DNA from: Pedobacter cryoconitis
GTDB lineage: Bacteria; Bacteroidota; Bacteroidia; Sphingobacteriales; Sphingobacteriaceae
Direction of reading: 5' to 3'
Assembly: GCF_014207135.1 (NCBI RefSeq)
Contig: NZ_JACHCC010000004.1
Span: 124,001-188,000, forward strand
DNA: 64,000 nucleotides
Shown: positions 25,347 through 35,476 of the stretch, piece after piece
How the letters are laid out: each line of letters starts with the position of its first letter
Position numbering within the stretch: position 1 is the first letter of the stretch
Notes under the pieces: generated by a model
Database searches by the model: none
The model's input: only the letters and a program-made list of their open reading frames with translations
What the model was told of the DNA's origin: nothing
Position numbers and translations under genes: made by a program

Positions 25347-26525
25347 TTAAACTGTAATTGCCGTCTTTGGCTTCCAGATAAATTGCAGGTAAAGCAATGC
25401 ACCTGCCGCAATCACGGTATTGATAAAAAAGATATAGGGGATGGTTTTGATATCATCGACGAATAACCAGCCAGCGAGTAATGCCCCCAGACCAATTCCG
25501 ACCTCCAGGGCAATGTACATCGTTGCCATCGCTTTTCCGCGGTGTTTAGGATCGCTCAAATCAATTGTCCAGGCATTCACTGCTGGTGAAAGCATTCCTG
25601 TAGCCACCCCGTATAACGCGGATGAAGCCATTAATGTAAATGATGAATTCGCTATGCCTACACAGAACAGGGAAATTGCCAGTAATACCAGTGATATTTT
25701 CAGGATCACCACCCGTCCGTATTGATCTGACGCTTTACCGGCAACAAACCTGATCAGTAAAGAAGCCAGGGTAAACACCATAAAAAACAAACCTTTATTA
25801 CTGGTTCCCAGGCATTTGCTCCAATCTCCAACGACAGTTAGTATCGCACCATAACTGACATAACTCAGTAAGGTAATCAGGGCAGCGGGTATAACTCTCC
25901 CTTCAATAATGTCCTGTCTTTTAATTTTGAGTAAAGAAAAACTGAACTTCCTTTTCGCTTTCAGGGTCTCTTTCATATTCCCCAGAATGACAATAGAGGA
26001 CAATGCAAATACTGACGAGCAGTAAAACAGCACATTAATCGAGAAATGATCAGTAATTGTGCTCCCTATTGCCGGTCCGATAGCCATACCGGTACTAAAA
26101 CAGATCCCATGGATCCCCATTGCTTCTCCCCATCTGTTTTCAGGTACCAGGTCAGCTACGTAAGCTGCCGTAGCTGTTGGCTTAAAGCCGGTTGAAAACC
26201 CATGGATCAGCCTGAGAAACAAAAAACCGGCAACTGTAGTCAATACAGGATATAAGAACCCGCAGACAAAACAAACGATCGATCCTACAGCCATTACAGG
26301 TACCCGGCCGACTGTATCTGTCAGCTTGCCACTAAAAGGCCTGGAGATTCCCGCGGTCAGTGTAAACAGCGCGACAATCAATCCTTTATAAGAGGCTCCC
26401 CCCATCCCACTCAGGTAGGCTGGTAACTCAGGGATCAACATGTTAAAACTGGCCGAAAAAAGGAAGGAACTTAAACAAACCAGGCCAAATTGCAGGGTAT
26501 AAATCGGTTGATCGGTGTTTTTCAT
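25347..26525 (-). CDS. MFS transporter, putative efflux carrier
   Basis: This major-facilitator protein has 392 residues and about 12 membrane helices. MFS motif A appears as SGKLTDTVGRVPVM in the loop after helix 2 and again, weakly, as AGKASDQYGRVVIL after helix 8. Family resemblance is to drug/metabolite efflux carriers, and no substrate-specific residues are recognised. A -7 element lies 7 bases before the ATG, so its mRNA may have almost no leader. It converges on ald with a 4-bp gap. Confidence 0.88.
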   Translation of the reverse strand: MKNTDQPIYTLQFGLVCLSSFLFSASFNMLIPELPAYLSGMGGASYKGLIVALFTLTAGISRPFSGKLTDTVGRVPVMAVGSIVCFVCGFLYPVLTTVAGFLFLRLIHGFSTGFKPTATAAYVADLVPENRWGEAMGIHGICFSTGMAIGPAIGSTITDHFSINVLFYCSSVFALSSIVILGNMKETLKAKRKFSFSLLKIKRQDIIEGRVIPAALITLLSYVSYGAILTVVGDWSKCLGTSNKGLFFMVFTLASLLIRFVAGKASDQYGRVVILKISLVLLAISLFCVGIANSSFTLMASSALYGVATGMLSPAVNAWTIDLSDPKHRGKAMATMYIALEVGIGLGALLAGWLFVDDIKTIPYIFFINTVIAAGALLYLQFIWKPKTAITV

Positions 26526-26532
26526 GTCCCCG

Positions 26533-26540
26533 CAAAAGTA
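26533..26540 (-). promoter_or_regulatory. Promoter -7 element just before MFS gene
   Basis: TACTTTTG on the minus strand is separated by 7 bases (CGGGGAC) from the ATG. The usual start site would fall at the start codon. The -33 region has no clear TTTG. Confidence 0.5.
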
Positions 26541-26626
26541 AATATTAAATCGGGAATACCGGTCTGATTTGAAGGCCGGGCAGATTAAATTATCCTATCT
26601 GTTCTGTTAATTTTCGGTATGTAAAA

Positions 26627-27952
26627 CTAGAAGTTATCGTGAATATATGTCATCAGTACTGCCATCTCTGCCCTGACATCCCGGATCGGGTCCATAAAAT
26701 TATTATTCATGAAAGAGAAGACCAGTGTCCTCCCTTTTTTAGTCTGGATATACCCGCTCTGATTATAATTATTGGAGAAAGTGCCCGTTTTACCAAAGAC
26801 AAAAGGATGGTCTGTTTGTGGGTAAGCATTTTTTAAAGTCCCTCTCTGGCCCCCTGCCGGAAGCATACTGAACAATTTCTCCCTGTTATTCATTTCCCTG
26901 TCAATCAGCTGTAACAGCAGCACCATATCTCTTGGGGTGATCAGGTTCATCCGGGACAATCCTGACCCGTCCACCCAGCGCGGGCGATCAGGCAGCATTT
27001 TAAGGTATTTATCCAGGATATAATGGATCGCTTCGGTACTGTTGAGCTGCTGCTGGAACTGATTGGCATAAACCAGCAACAACTGTTCAGCGATGAAGTT
27101 GTCGCTGGGTAACAACATCGCCCTGAAAACATCTTCTGATTTCATATTGTATATGGTTTTTGCATCCGGAGGCATCCGGAGATCAATAAGCTGAACCGGA
27201 AGCCCCAGCGTGTCTCTCAGTAAATTTAAAGTAACCTGTGTACTTGTTTTATAGGGCACCAGTTGTCTGAACCCTTCGGGGATTAAACCCACCGGATAAC
27301 TAAACTCATTATCTTCAACCTTTCTGGTAACCAGAAAATCCTTACTCCTAACCTGACTGTCCCTGCGCAGGCAATCATTAAAATAACCAGGCACAACACT
27401 TATTTTTCCCTTCTCTTTACTAAATAAAAGCAGGTTATCCTGCAGGGGCAGTTCACTGATCTCTGCCTGGAAATAATCGTTATAGTCATCCCATGCCCAG
27501 CCCAATCCATAAGTATTTCCATTATATCTTCCCGGTGCAAAAAACAACTGTTTGTGGCTTGTTTTCAAAAATTTCAGGGCTCTGTCTCCTTTCAGGTTCC
27601 ATTCGAGCAGGGATGGATCACCCGTACCCCAGAAGATAAGGGAATCACCACGTTCAATATAACGGAGGGAGGGAATAGAATCCGGGATCAGTTTCAATCC
27701 CGCATAAAAAGTAAACAATTTCATATTGGAGGCAGGGATGAAGTATTTATCTGCGTCTCTCTGATAAATCATTTCCTTCCCGTCGGAGGCCGACAAGGCG
27801 AAACCAATATGGTGATCACTCAAAACAGGAGATTCTCTCAAAAAATGATCGATTCTTTTGGCCATCTGCTGATTGACAGTGCACCTTTCAAAGAGCATCA
27901 TTAATAGTAAAGCGAAAAGAAGAGAAACACCTCTCACAATTTTGAATTTCAT
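26627..27952 (-). CDS. D-alanyl-D-alanine carboxypeptidase/endopeptidase, PBP4 type (peptidase S13)
   Basis: This penicillin-binding protein trims or cleaves peptidoglycan peptides in the periplasm. The 441 residues hold the three catalytic motifs: SxxK in PASNMKLF (Ser75, Lys78), SxN in LPSDNFIAEQ, and KTG in FGKTGTFSNN. The N-terminus is a hydrophobic export segment with a Cys at 24, but the preceding residues do not match a standard lipobox. The large domain between SxxK and SxN fits the S13 family. Confidence 0.93.
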   Translation of the reverse strand: MKFKIVRGVSLLFALLLMMLFERCTVNQQMAKRIDHFLRESPVLSDHHIGFALSASDGKEMIYQRDADKYFIPASNMKLFTFYAGLKLIPDSIPSLRYIERGDSLIFWGTGDPSLLEWNLKGDRALKFLKTSHKQLFFAPGRYNGNTYGLGWAWDDYNDYFQAEISELPLQDNLLLFSKEKGKISVVPGYFNDCLRRDSQVRSKDFLVTRKVEDNEFSYPVGLIPEGFRQLVPYKTSTQVTLNLLRDTLGLPVQLIDLRMPPDAKTIYNMKSEDVFRAMLLPSDNFIAEQLLLVYANQFQQQLNSTEAIHYILDKYLKMLPDRPRWVDGSGLSRMNLITPRDMVLLLQLIDREMNNREKLFSMLPAGGQRGTLKNAYPQTDHPFVFGKTGTFSNNYNQSGYIQTKKGRTLVFSFMNNNFMDPIRDVRAEMAVLMTYIHDNF

Positions 27953-28118
27953 AGCCTTTATCTTATTCGGATTCCACCCTAAAGTATCGCTTTTTTGGAG
28001 AAAACGACATTATATTTAGTATCCTGATGGTGTAACGATACAATTACGATGAATTGATTTCATTTTGCAATGAATAATTTAGCCGCTGAATCCTAATCTA
28101 AAAAATATTTAACCCTCC

Positions 28119-30635
28119 ATGAACGATAAGACTAAGTTACTGGCCATTGCCAGTATATGTTTTTTTCAGGTGCTTAGCAGCAAAAACGTTTCTGCCCAGA
28201 AAAAATCAAAAAAAATGACTCCGGCTACAGCAACTGCCGCGCCCTCCGCCGTTATCCCGGCCCAAAAAAAAGAAGGAATGAAGCCATTTGCTGATGTCAT
28301 TACATCCAAAGCAAAACTAAAGACCGGACTTTTCAAAACCTATAAACAGGATGATAAATGGTACTTTGAAATTCCGGATAGTTTATTCAACCGGGAAATG
28401 CTGGTCGTTACCCGTCTGAATAAAGTTCCTTCTGGAGTATCAGTGGGTAACCAGCAATATGGCGGTGAAGCATTGAATGACCAGGTATGGAAATGGGAAC
28501 GTCGTGGAAAGCAGGTTTTTATAAGAGTACCCAGCTATTCCGTAAAGGCCGATAGTACTTCGGATATGTACCAGTCAGTGAAAAACTCCAACCTGTCTAC
28601 TATCCTGGCTAATTTTGAGATTAAGGCTTATAATAAAGATACCTCCGGAGTGGTTATTGATGTAACTGATTTTTATAACGGCGATATTGTGGCCATCGGA
28701 GCTACGGATGCTTTGAGAAAAGCCTATAAGGCCAGTTCTTTAGACGCAGGCCGTTCTTACGTAGATACCATTAAAACCTTCCCCTTAAATATTGAGATTG
28801 TAACCAGTAAAACCTATAAATCAATGGAATCTCCTATCGATAACAGTATCGGGGCAGTGACCTTTGAATTTAATACTTCTATGTTACTTTTACCCAAAAA
28901 ACCGGTTAAGGCAAGATTAACTGATCCCAGGATCGGTTTTTTCGGGCAATCCCAGATTGATTATGGTACTGACGCACAGAAAGCAGAACGTACGGCCTAT
29001 ATTCATCGCTGGAACCTGGTTCCTAAAGACACTGCGGCCTATATCCGCGGTGAACTGGTAGAGCCTGTAAAACCTATTGTGATTTATATCGACCCTGCTA
29101 CCCCAAAAAAATGGGTCCCATACCTGATTGCAGGAATCAACGACTGGCAAGTTGCTTTTGAGGCAGCAGGTTTTAAAAATGCAATTATTGGAAAAGAGGC
29201 TCCTACACCAGCACAGGATCCTGATTTTAGTGTAGAGGATTCAAGGTATTCTGTGGTCCGCTATTTTGCTTCTGATATTGCCAATGCTTATGGCCCTCAT
29301 ATCTCTGATCCACGCACCGGACAAATACTGGAAACACATATCGGCTGGTACCATAATGTGATGAGCTTACTAAGAGACTGGTATTTTGTACAAACGGCAG
29401 CAGTTAATCCGGCTGCAAGGAAAGCAAAATTTGATGATAAACAAATGGGAGAACTGATTCGCTTCGTTTCTTCTCATGAGATAGGACATACACTTGGACT
29501 TCCCCATAATTTTGGATCAAGTTATGCCTACCCGGTAGATTCATTGCGTTCAAAATCCTTTACAGATACACATGGAACAGCCCCTTCTATTATGGATTAT
29601 GCGCGTTTCAATTATATCGCCCAGCCAGGTGATGGCGTGACCAAATTACATCCCGAAATCGGAGAATATGATAAATGGGCTATTAAATGGGGGTATACCT
29701 GGTTTCCTGGTAATTTAAGTCCGAAGCAGGAAAGAGAGAAACTGGATGTCTGGACGGTCGCAAAAGCCGGCAATCCGCTATATTATTACGGCAGACAAGG
29801 CACCAGTATTGATCCGCGTCTGCAAAGCGAGGATTTAGGGGACAATGCGATGAAAGCAAGCACTTATGGTATTGCTAACCTGAAACGTATCCTGCCTAAT
29901 ATAGAAAAATGGACTTATGAGAAGGGAAAAAATTACAGTGACCTGAAGGATATTTATACCGAGGTTATTGCACAATATAACCGCTATATGGGTCATGTAA
30001 CAGCAAATGTTGGCGGAATGAGCGAAAACTTCAAGACTTACGATCAAAGTGGGCCGGTCTATGTTTATCTGCAAAAATCCAGACAAAAAGAGGCAATAGC
30101 ATTTTTTAACACACAATTATTTACTACCCCGCTGTGGATGATTGATAATGCTGAACTGAACAAATTTGATAATGGCACTATCCTGAACAAAATTAAAAGT
30201 GTTCAGACTGGGACCCTGAATAATATCCTGAACCCATCGCGTATGGCAAGGTTATTAGATAATGAATCTAAAAATGGCGTAGCAGCAGCCTATACCCTTC
30301 CTGAGCTATTTAAAGATTTAAATACAGGAATATTCCCCGCAACGAGACCTGACGCCTTTAAACGCAATCTACAGCGTTCTTATGTAGACAGGCTGGAAGC
30401 ATTGATGACAAAAGAAACTGATCCTGTACCCTCTTCTTTGAGCGATAGACTTGCCAACTCGGGGCTGACACCTGTAACGATTTCCCTGTCCGATATAAGG
30501 CCCCTGGTCAGAGCGGAATTAAAATCACTTTTAACGCTGGCTAAATCAAGGGCTGTAGCTGGTGACAGTCTGACCAAAGCACATTATGATGATCTTGTGG
30601 TCAGAATCAATAATATCCTGAACCCTAAAAAGTAA
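28119..30635 (+). CDS. Large secreted zinc-dependent metalloprotease (DUF5117/DUF5118/DUF4953 type)
   Basis: This 838-residue exported protein has a signal peptide ending near NVSAQ, then a low-complexity Lys/Ala/Pro linker. The zinc site is HEIGHTLGLPHNF (His453, Glu454, His457, His463), a metzincin-like arrangement, with a downstream PSIMDYARFNY Met-turn. N-terminal DUF5118 and DUF5117 domains precede the catalytic domain, and DUF4953 follows. The family is abundant in Bacteroidota and substrates are not known. A terminator follows at 30658-30700. Confidence 0.9.
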   Translation: MNDKTKLLAIASICFFQVLSSKNVSAQKKSKKMTPATATAAPSAVIPAQKKEGMKPFADVITSKAKLKTGLFKTYKQDDKWYFEIPDSLFNREMLVVTRLNKVPSGVSVGNQQYGGEALNDQVWKWERRGKQVFIRVPSYSVKADSTSDMYQSVKNSNLSTILANFEIKAYNKDTSGVVIDVTDFYNGDIVAIGATDALRKAYKASSLDAGRSYVDTIKTFPLNIEIVTSKTYKSMESPIDNSIGAVTFEFNTSMLLLPKKPVKARLTDPRIGFFGQSQIDYGTDAQKAERTAYIHRWNLVPKDTAAYIRGELVEPVKPIVIYIDPATPKKWVPYLIAGINDWQVAFEAAGFKNAIIGKEAPTPAQDPDFSVEDSRYSVVRYFASDIANAYGPHISDPRTGQILETHIGWYHNVMSLLRDWYFVQTAAVNPAARKAKFDDKQMGELIRFVSSHEIGHTLGLPHNFGSSYAYPVDSLRSKSFTDTHGTAPSIMDYARFNYIAQPGDGVTKLHPEIGEYDKWAIKWGYTWFPGNLSPKQEREKLDVWTVAKAGNPLYYYGRQGTSIDPRLQSEDLGDNAMKASTYGIANLKRILPNIEKWTYEKGKNYSDLKDIYTEVIAQYNRYMGHVTANVGGMSENFKTYDQSGPVYVYLQKSRQKEAIAFFNTQLFTTPLWMIDNAELNKFDNGTILNKIKSVQTGTLNNILNPSRMARLLDNESKNGVAAAYTLPELFKDLNTGIFPATRPDAFKRNLQRSYVDRLEALMTKETDPVPSSLSDRLANSGLTPVTISLSDIRPLVRAELKSLLTLAKSRAVAGDSLTKAHYDDLVVRINNILNPKK

Positions 30636-30657
30636 ACCTGGTATCTCTCAGGTTCAT

Positions 30658-30700
30658 TCCCAAAGCTTTAAAAAATCTAAGGCTTTGGGAATTTGTTTTT
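30658..30700 (+). terminator. Intrinsic terminator after the metalloprotease gene
   Basis: TCCCAAAGC/GCTTTGGGA is followed by ATTTGTTTTT, 23 bp past the stop codon. Confidence 0.8.
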
Positions 30701-30731
30701 CAGACCAGTTATGATTAGCAGAGAATTCTGA

Positions 30732-30739
30732 TATATTTG
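30732..30739 (+). promoter_or_regulatory. Promoter -7 element for the lipoprotein gene
   Basis: TATATTTG fits the -7 consensus and overlaps the alternative upstream TTG codon. This selects the ATG at 30764 as the start of the next gene. Confidence 0.55.
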
Positions 30740-30763
30740 AACAAAAAAGCGTTGTCTGTCTAT

Positions 30764-31705
30764 ATGAGAGCTATTTCCTCCCTGTCCATTGCCTTCGGTT
30801 TCAGTATACTCCTGACTGCCTGTAGTTCCGGGTCTAAAAAAGAAAAACATACACCGGAGAATAAGCTGGACGTAACCAAGGTGAAAGGAATCAGATATAC
30901 AGAAGTAAAACGCCGTTTCAGTAATGGTTTATCTTTTGACACGGCTGGTTTTCAGCAGCAACCAAGCTGGATAATCCAGTTCAAATCGGCCGATACTGTC
31001 CTGGCTTATGATCCCGGACAGAAAATCATGCAGGGTTTTCACCTTCATCATGATCATTCGAACGTGTTCAATTTTGCCAAAGAATGGTTCAGGTTTAAAC
31101 TGATCAGCAAGGACAGTCTTGTTTTTCAGCGGCTTCAGGTCACCAATAAAGAGATTGCTGACGATATCCGTTCGGATGTGAATATGACTTTTTATGCTGA
31201 TGATTATATTAAAAACAAACTGAAAACCACTGCAGAAAAGCTACAGCGGCCAAGCAGGGCTGATACTTTGTTTATTCAGCAAATGGTAGCCAGGGCGAAC
31301 AAATATCCTGATAACAGGGACAGTGTTTTTGCCGGCAGACAGCCTGCCTTACTCCGGCCGCGCGATAACCGCATTACTGTAGAACGTCTAAGCGGCGTGG
31401 ATAAGTTAAATGGCATCACAGAATCCTATGATTATTTATATCCACGTTATAAACTGGTTATTCCCGATGCCTACAAAGATTTTGCTTATGAATTCAATGT
31501 ACTGGTTGATGAAAAAGGTAAGCTAACCCTGAGTTATTTCTTTACAAATCTCCCTGAATTCCGCGAAACGCGCAAAAAAGTACTGGCTGGGATCACCAGT
31601 GTATACCTGCAAAATTTACTATTAATTAAACCAGGCAGTACGCTGGGGATACCTCATGCAAGCGAAATTACTGTAACCGTAACTGGCAGAAAACGAACAA
31701 AATAA
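30764..31705 (+). CDS. Hypothetical lipoprotein
   Basis: The start MRAISSLSIAFGFSILLTAC gives 313 residues and a lipobox with Cys20. The longer reading from a TTG would begin inside the promoter. The mature protein is mixed alpha/beta with repeated phrases such as YKLVIPDAYKDFAYEFNVLVDEKGKLTLSYFF. I do not recognise the family. It is flanked by a terminator and a cold-shock gene, so context gives no clue to function. Confidence 0.8.
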   Translation: MRAISSLSIAFGFSILLTACSSGSKKEKHTPENKLDVTKVKGIRYTEVKRRFSNGLSFDTAGFQQQPSWIIQFKSADTVLAYDPGQKIMQGFHLHHDHSNVFNFAKEWFRFKLISKDSLVFQRLQVTNKEIADDIRSDVNMTFYADDYIKNKLKTTAEKLQRPSRADTLFIQQMVARANKYPDNRDSVFAGRQPALLRPRDNRITVERLSGVDKLNGITESYDYLYPRYKLVIPDAYKDFAYEFNVLVDEKGKLTLSYFFTNLPEFRETRKKVLAGITSVYLQNLLLIKPGSTLGIPHASEITVTVTGRKRTK

Positions 31706-31800
31706 ATCGTTCAAAATTATATTTATCAAAAAATGAAGCATTTGCAGATTATAAAAAAATAATTACTACATTGCAGACTTAATTATTAATACATAATACA

Positions 31801-31992
31801 ATGCAAGAAGGAACAGTAAAATTTTTCAATGTAACTAAAGGTTTTGGATTTATCGTACCAGCAAATGGCGATAGCGAAATTTTTGTACATTCAACAGGCC
31901 TTATCGATGAAATCCGTGAAAACGACAAAGTAGAATACGATGTTGAAAGCGGTAAAAAAGGTTTGAATGCGATCAATGTTAAAGTAATCTAG
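31801..31992 (+). CDS. Cold-shock domain protein
   Basis: This 63-residue single-domain RNA/DNA-binding protein has RNP1 as KGFGFI and RNP2 as IFVHST, with aromatic residues on the nucleic-acid face (Phe8, Phe9, Phe16, Phe18). Such proteins melt mRNA structure and anti-terminate at low temperature, though many are constitutive. A TACATTG-like -7 element lies upstream and a clear terminator downstream, so it is a monocistronic gene. Confidence 0.93.
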   Translation: MQEGTVKFFNVTKGFGFIVPANGDSEIFVHSTGLIDEIRENDKVEYDVESGKKGLNAINVKVI

Positions 31993-32015
31993 ATTATTAT
32001 AACCATAATTCGTAC

Positions 32016-32049
32016 AAGCTTCCTGATGAGATATCGGGAAGCTTTTTTT
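32016..32049 (+). terminator. Intrinsic terminator after the cold-shock gene
   Basis: AAGCTTCCTGAT pairs with ATCGGGAAGCTT (one G-U pair) and is followed by a run of Ts. Confidence 0.9.
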
Positions 32050-32151
32050 ATGCCCTTTTTTGCTGTCTGAAATAAAAAAACAGCTCTTACATTCGTTCTC
32101 TCTCCCTGGCTTTTTTATCTTTAAGCCTGAACAGCCCTTTATGCTGCAGCA

Positions 32152-35100
32152 ATGGATAACAACTACGAACTTTTAATTTCAAAGATTAATGAATTTAAGC
32201 AGAGGTTTTATCTCAATAAACTGCTGAAAGGCCTTATTTATACCCTGGCACTGCTGTTTGCACTGTACCTTCTACTGTTTGTCCTGGTTTATTATCTGCA
32301 GCCAGTCCCGCTGATCAAAACCATCCTTTTCTTTTCCTATCTATTGATTTTAGTAGTTTCAATAGTATTGGGTATCGTCAAACCTGCGCTGGCTTATTTC
32401 AAACTGAGCAAAAGTCTTAGCCTGGAAGAATCGGCTGAGATTATCGGGAACCATTTTCAGCCGGTAAGAGATAAATTACTGAATACAATACAGCTTAAAG
32501 CGCTGGCAGATTTATCCCCACAGCATAATCAGCTGATTCTGGCTGGCATAGAACAAAAAATAGTGGAGCTAAGCCCTGTGCCATTCAGTAAAGCCATTAA
32601 TCTGGGCGATAACAGGAAACTTATCCGGTATTTCGCTGTTCCTTTATTGATTATTGTCATTATTGGCTTGCTGGCGCCTGTCATTCTGAGAGAAGGAACG
32701 CATAGTCTTGTACAATATGACAAAGAAATACTACCCGCTGCACCTTTCAGTTTTGTATTGAAAAACAATGATTTGACTGCAACTCAGGGTGATGATATCC
32801 AACTCGATTTAAAACTGGAAGGCGATCAGCTTCCACAGGAAGTTTATCTGAAAGAGGGCCTGAATACTTTTAAACTCGAAAAAAAAACGAAGAGTCTTTT
32901 TCATTATACCCTAAAAAATCTTCAGAAAACACAAATACTTCGTTTCAGCGCCGGGGGATTTGACTCCAGAGCCTATACGGTGACGATCAAACCAAGACCT
33001 GCGGTACTAACAATAAATGCAGATCTGGAATATCCTTCTTATCTCAAAAAGAAGAAAGAACATATAGCTAATGCCACAGACCTGATTATACCAGAAGGCA
33101 CTGCCGTTACCTGGAAAATTTCAACAGCAAACACAAAGCAAATCTTATTTAAATCCGGAGGACTGAGTAGTATACTTCCTGTGACTGATAACCTCGCCAG
33201 CATGAAGGCTGTACTTAGAAAAAGTCAGCAATATCAGCTCGTTCCTAAAAATGATTTTTCTTTGCAAAAAGACTCAATCACACATAAAATAGAGGTTATT
33301 ACTGACCTCCCGCCTGTGATTGACAGCAAAGAGACAGCCGATTCCCTAAGTCGTAAAGCACTCTACTTTACCGGAAATATCCAGGATGACCATGGCTTCA
33401 GTTCGCTCCGGTTTATCTATACCCTCAGGGAAAATGGTATTGCTAAAAAGACTGTGCAAACCAATATACCTTTTAAAGCAAATCAGCAGCAAAATGCTTT
33501 TTTTTATTTCTGGAACCTCAGAAATATTGACCTAAACCCGGGTCAGACGCTGGAATACTACATAGAAGTAGCCGATAATGATGGCGTAAACGGCCCTAAG
33601 AAAAGCCGTACCGCCGTCAGAACCTACGCCCCTCCTTCTACCCAGCAACTGCAAAAACAAATCAATACGGAGAGCAATCAGCTGAAACAGCAAATGGAGT
33701 CTGCCATCAAACTGGCTGGCCAGGTAGAAAGAGAAAGTAAAAAACTAGGGGAAACCCTGCTCGATAAAAAGACGCTCACCTTTGAAGATAAAAAAGAAAT
33801 CAGTCAGCTTCTGGAAAAACAGCAGAAACTGGAAGCCGCAGTCCGCGAAATTCAGGAAGAAAAAAAGAAAAACACTTACAAGATGAATGAAAATCAGCCA
33901 CTGAAAGATCAGCTGGCTGAACAGCAAAAACAAATAGATAATCTTTTCAATAATGTGCTTGATCCTAAAACAAAGGAGTTACTGGAAAAACTTCAGAACA
34001 TGATTTCGCAGAATAATAAAGACCAGACACAGCAGGAATTGTCGAAGATGACAATGGATAATAAATCGTTAAAAAATGAGCTTGACCGTATTTTAGAGCT
34101 CTATAAACAGTTGGAATTTGAGCAAAACCTGCAGGAAAAAATAACCCGTTTATCCAGCATGGCGAAAACACAGCAGGATCTGGCCAGGCAGACCCAGAAT
34201 AAAAACGCACCGCTGAATGAACTGCAAAAAAGCCAGGAGAAACAGCAACAGGAATTTAATGAGCTGAAAAAGGAAATCAAGCAATTACAGGACAAAAACC
34301 AGGCATTGGAACGGCCGAATAACTTCGAAACACAAGAGAAAACAGCACAGCTAGTTCAGAACCAGCAACAGCAGAGTCTGGAGAAACTGCAGCAGAATCA
34401 AAGACAAAAAGCAGCAGACCAGCAACAGAAAGCTGCTGATAATATGCGTGAGATGGCAAAGAAAATGGAGGATGATCAGCAACAGGCGTCAGAGCTGGAA
34501 AACAGTCTCCAGACAGAAGAACTAAGGACTTTACTGCAACATCTCCTTCAGACTTCCTTTGATCAGGAAAAAGTAATGGTAAGCCTTAGTAAAATGGCCT
34601 TCAATGATCCTTCCTATATCCGCAACGTTCAGCTGCAACGTGGTATTAAGGATAATATGCGGACGATTTCGGACAGCCTTTCCTCACTGAGCAAAAGGGT
34701 TCCTCAAATAGAAAGTACGGTTACATCCGAAATGCAGCAGATCAATTTTAATCTGGATAAAAGCCTGGAAAACCTCGCGGACAGACGTACCTATGAGGCT
34801 GTAAAAAATCAGCAGTATACCATGACCTCTATTAATAACCTGGCACTAATGCTTAACGAGGCGCTGGAACAGCTGGAGAAAAACAAAAGAAATACAAAAC
34901 AGGGAGGAAAAGGCAAGGGTAAACAATCCATGCAGCAGCTGCAAAAGATGCAGGACCAACTGAATAAAAACATGCAGCAAGCCCGTCAGCAATTGCAGAA
35001 AGAAGGTAAACAAGGAAATGTCCCAAAAGGGGAAATGAGTGAAAACTTTGCGAAAATGGCCCAGCAGCAACAGATGATCCGTGAAGCACTTCAACGCATT

Positions 35101-35466
35101 AACGCAGATGAAAATAAAGGCGGCAATGGAAATCAGGGTAACCTGAATCAGGTGATTAAGGAAATGAAACTTACGGAAACTGAACTGATCAATAAAAGAA
35201 TCGAAGAGGCTACGATCAGACGTCAGCAGGAAGTATTAACCAAATTACTGGATGCAGATAAAGCCAGCCGCGAACAGAATGAAGATGGAAAACGCGAGAG
35301 TAAGGCTGGAAAAGATTTCCCTCCTTCTTATCCTAAATTACTGGAAGAATTCAAAAAGAAACAATCCGGCGAAAATGAGTTATTGCAAAAATTACCCCCT
35401 TCATTAAACTACTATTATAAAAATAAAATAGCAGACTATTTTAAATTGCTAAATTTGCAGCAGTAA
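32152..35466 (+). CDS. DUF4175 family large membrane protein with Gln-rich coiled coil
   Basis: This 1104-residue protein has three membrane helices near the N-terminus (about 24-49, 54-83, 158-180). A beta-rich, probably Ig-like, region of about 200-500 follows. Residues 500-1060 form a long Gln/Lys/Glu-rich coiled coil with phrases such as QNQQQQSLEKLQQNQRQK. DUF4175 is recognised by architecture. Its biochemical role is unknown. The gene is 10 bp upstream of ybeY and likely shares its transcript. The long coil suggests a structural or scaffold part in the envelope. A role in RNA maturation is not supported by sequence. Confidence 0.82.
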   Translation: MDNNYELLISKINEFKQRFYLNKLLKGLIYTLALLFALYLLLFVLVYYLQPVPLIKTILFFSYLLILVVSIVLGIVKPALAYFKLSKSLSLEESAEIIGNHFQPVRDKLLNTIQLKALADLSPQHNQLILAGIEQKIVELSPVPFSKAINLGDNRKLIRYFAVPLLIIVIIGLLAPVILREGTHSLVQYDKEILPAAPFSFVLKNNDLTATQGDDIQLDLKLEGDQLPQEVYLKEGLNTFKLEKKTKSLFHYTLKNLQKTQILRFSAGGFDSRAYTVTIKPRPAVLTINADLEYPSYLKKKKEHIANATDLIIPEGTAVTWKISTANTKQILFKSGGLSSILPVTDNLASMKAVLRKSQQYQLVPKNDFSLQKDSITHKIEVITDLPPVIDSKETADSLSRKALYFTGNIQDDHGFSSLRFIYTLRENGIAKKTVQTNIPFKANQQQNAFFYFWNLRNIDLNPGQTLEYYIEVADNDGVNGPKKSRTAVRTYAPPSTQQLQKQINTESNQLKQQMESAIKLAGQVERESKKLGETLLDKKTLTFEDKKEISQLLEKQQKLEAAVREIQEEKKKNTYKMNENQPLKDQLAEQQKQIDNLFNNVLDPKTKELLEKLQNMISQNNKDQTQQELSKMTMDNKSLKNELDRILELYKQLEFEQNLQEKITRLSSMAKTQQDLARQTQNKNAPLNELQKSQEKQQQEFNELKKEIKQLQDKNQALERPNNFETQEKTAQLVQNQQQQSLEKLQQNQRQKAADQQQKAADNMREMAKKMEDDQQQASELENSLQTEELRTLLQHLLQTSFDQEKVMVSLSKMAFNDPSYIRNVQLQRGIKDNMRTISDSLSSLSKRVPQIESTVTSEMQQINFNLDKSLENLADRRTYEAVKNQQYTMTSINNLALMLNEALEQLEKNKRNTKQGGKGKGKQSMQQLQKMQDQLNKNMQQARQQLQKEGKQGNVPKGEMSENFAKMAQQQQMIREALQRINADENKGGNGNQGNLNQVIKEMKLTETELINKRIEEATIRRQQEVLTKLLDADKASREQNEDGKRESKAGKDFPPSYPKLLEEFKKKQSGENELLQKLPPSLNYYYKNKIADYFKLLNLQQ

Positions 35467-35476
35467 ATAAGCATCC

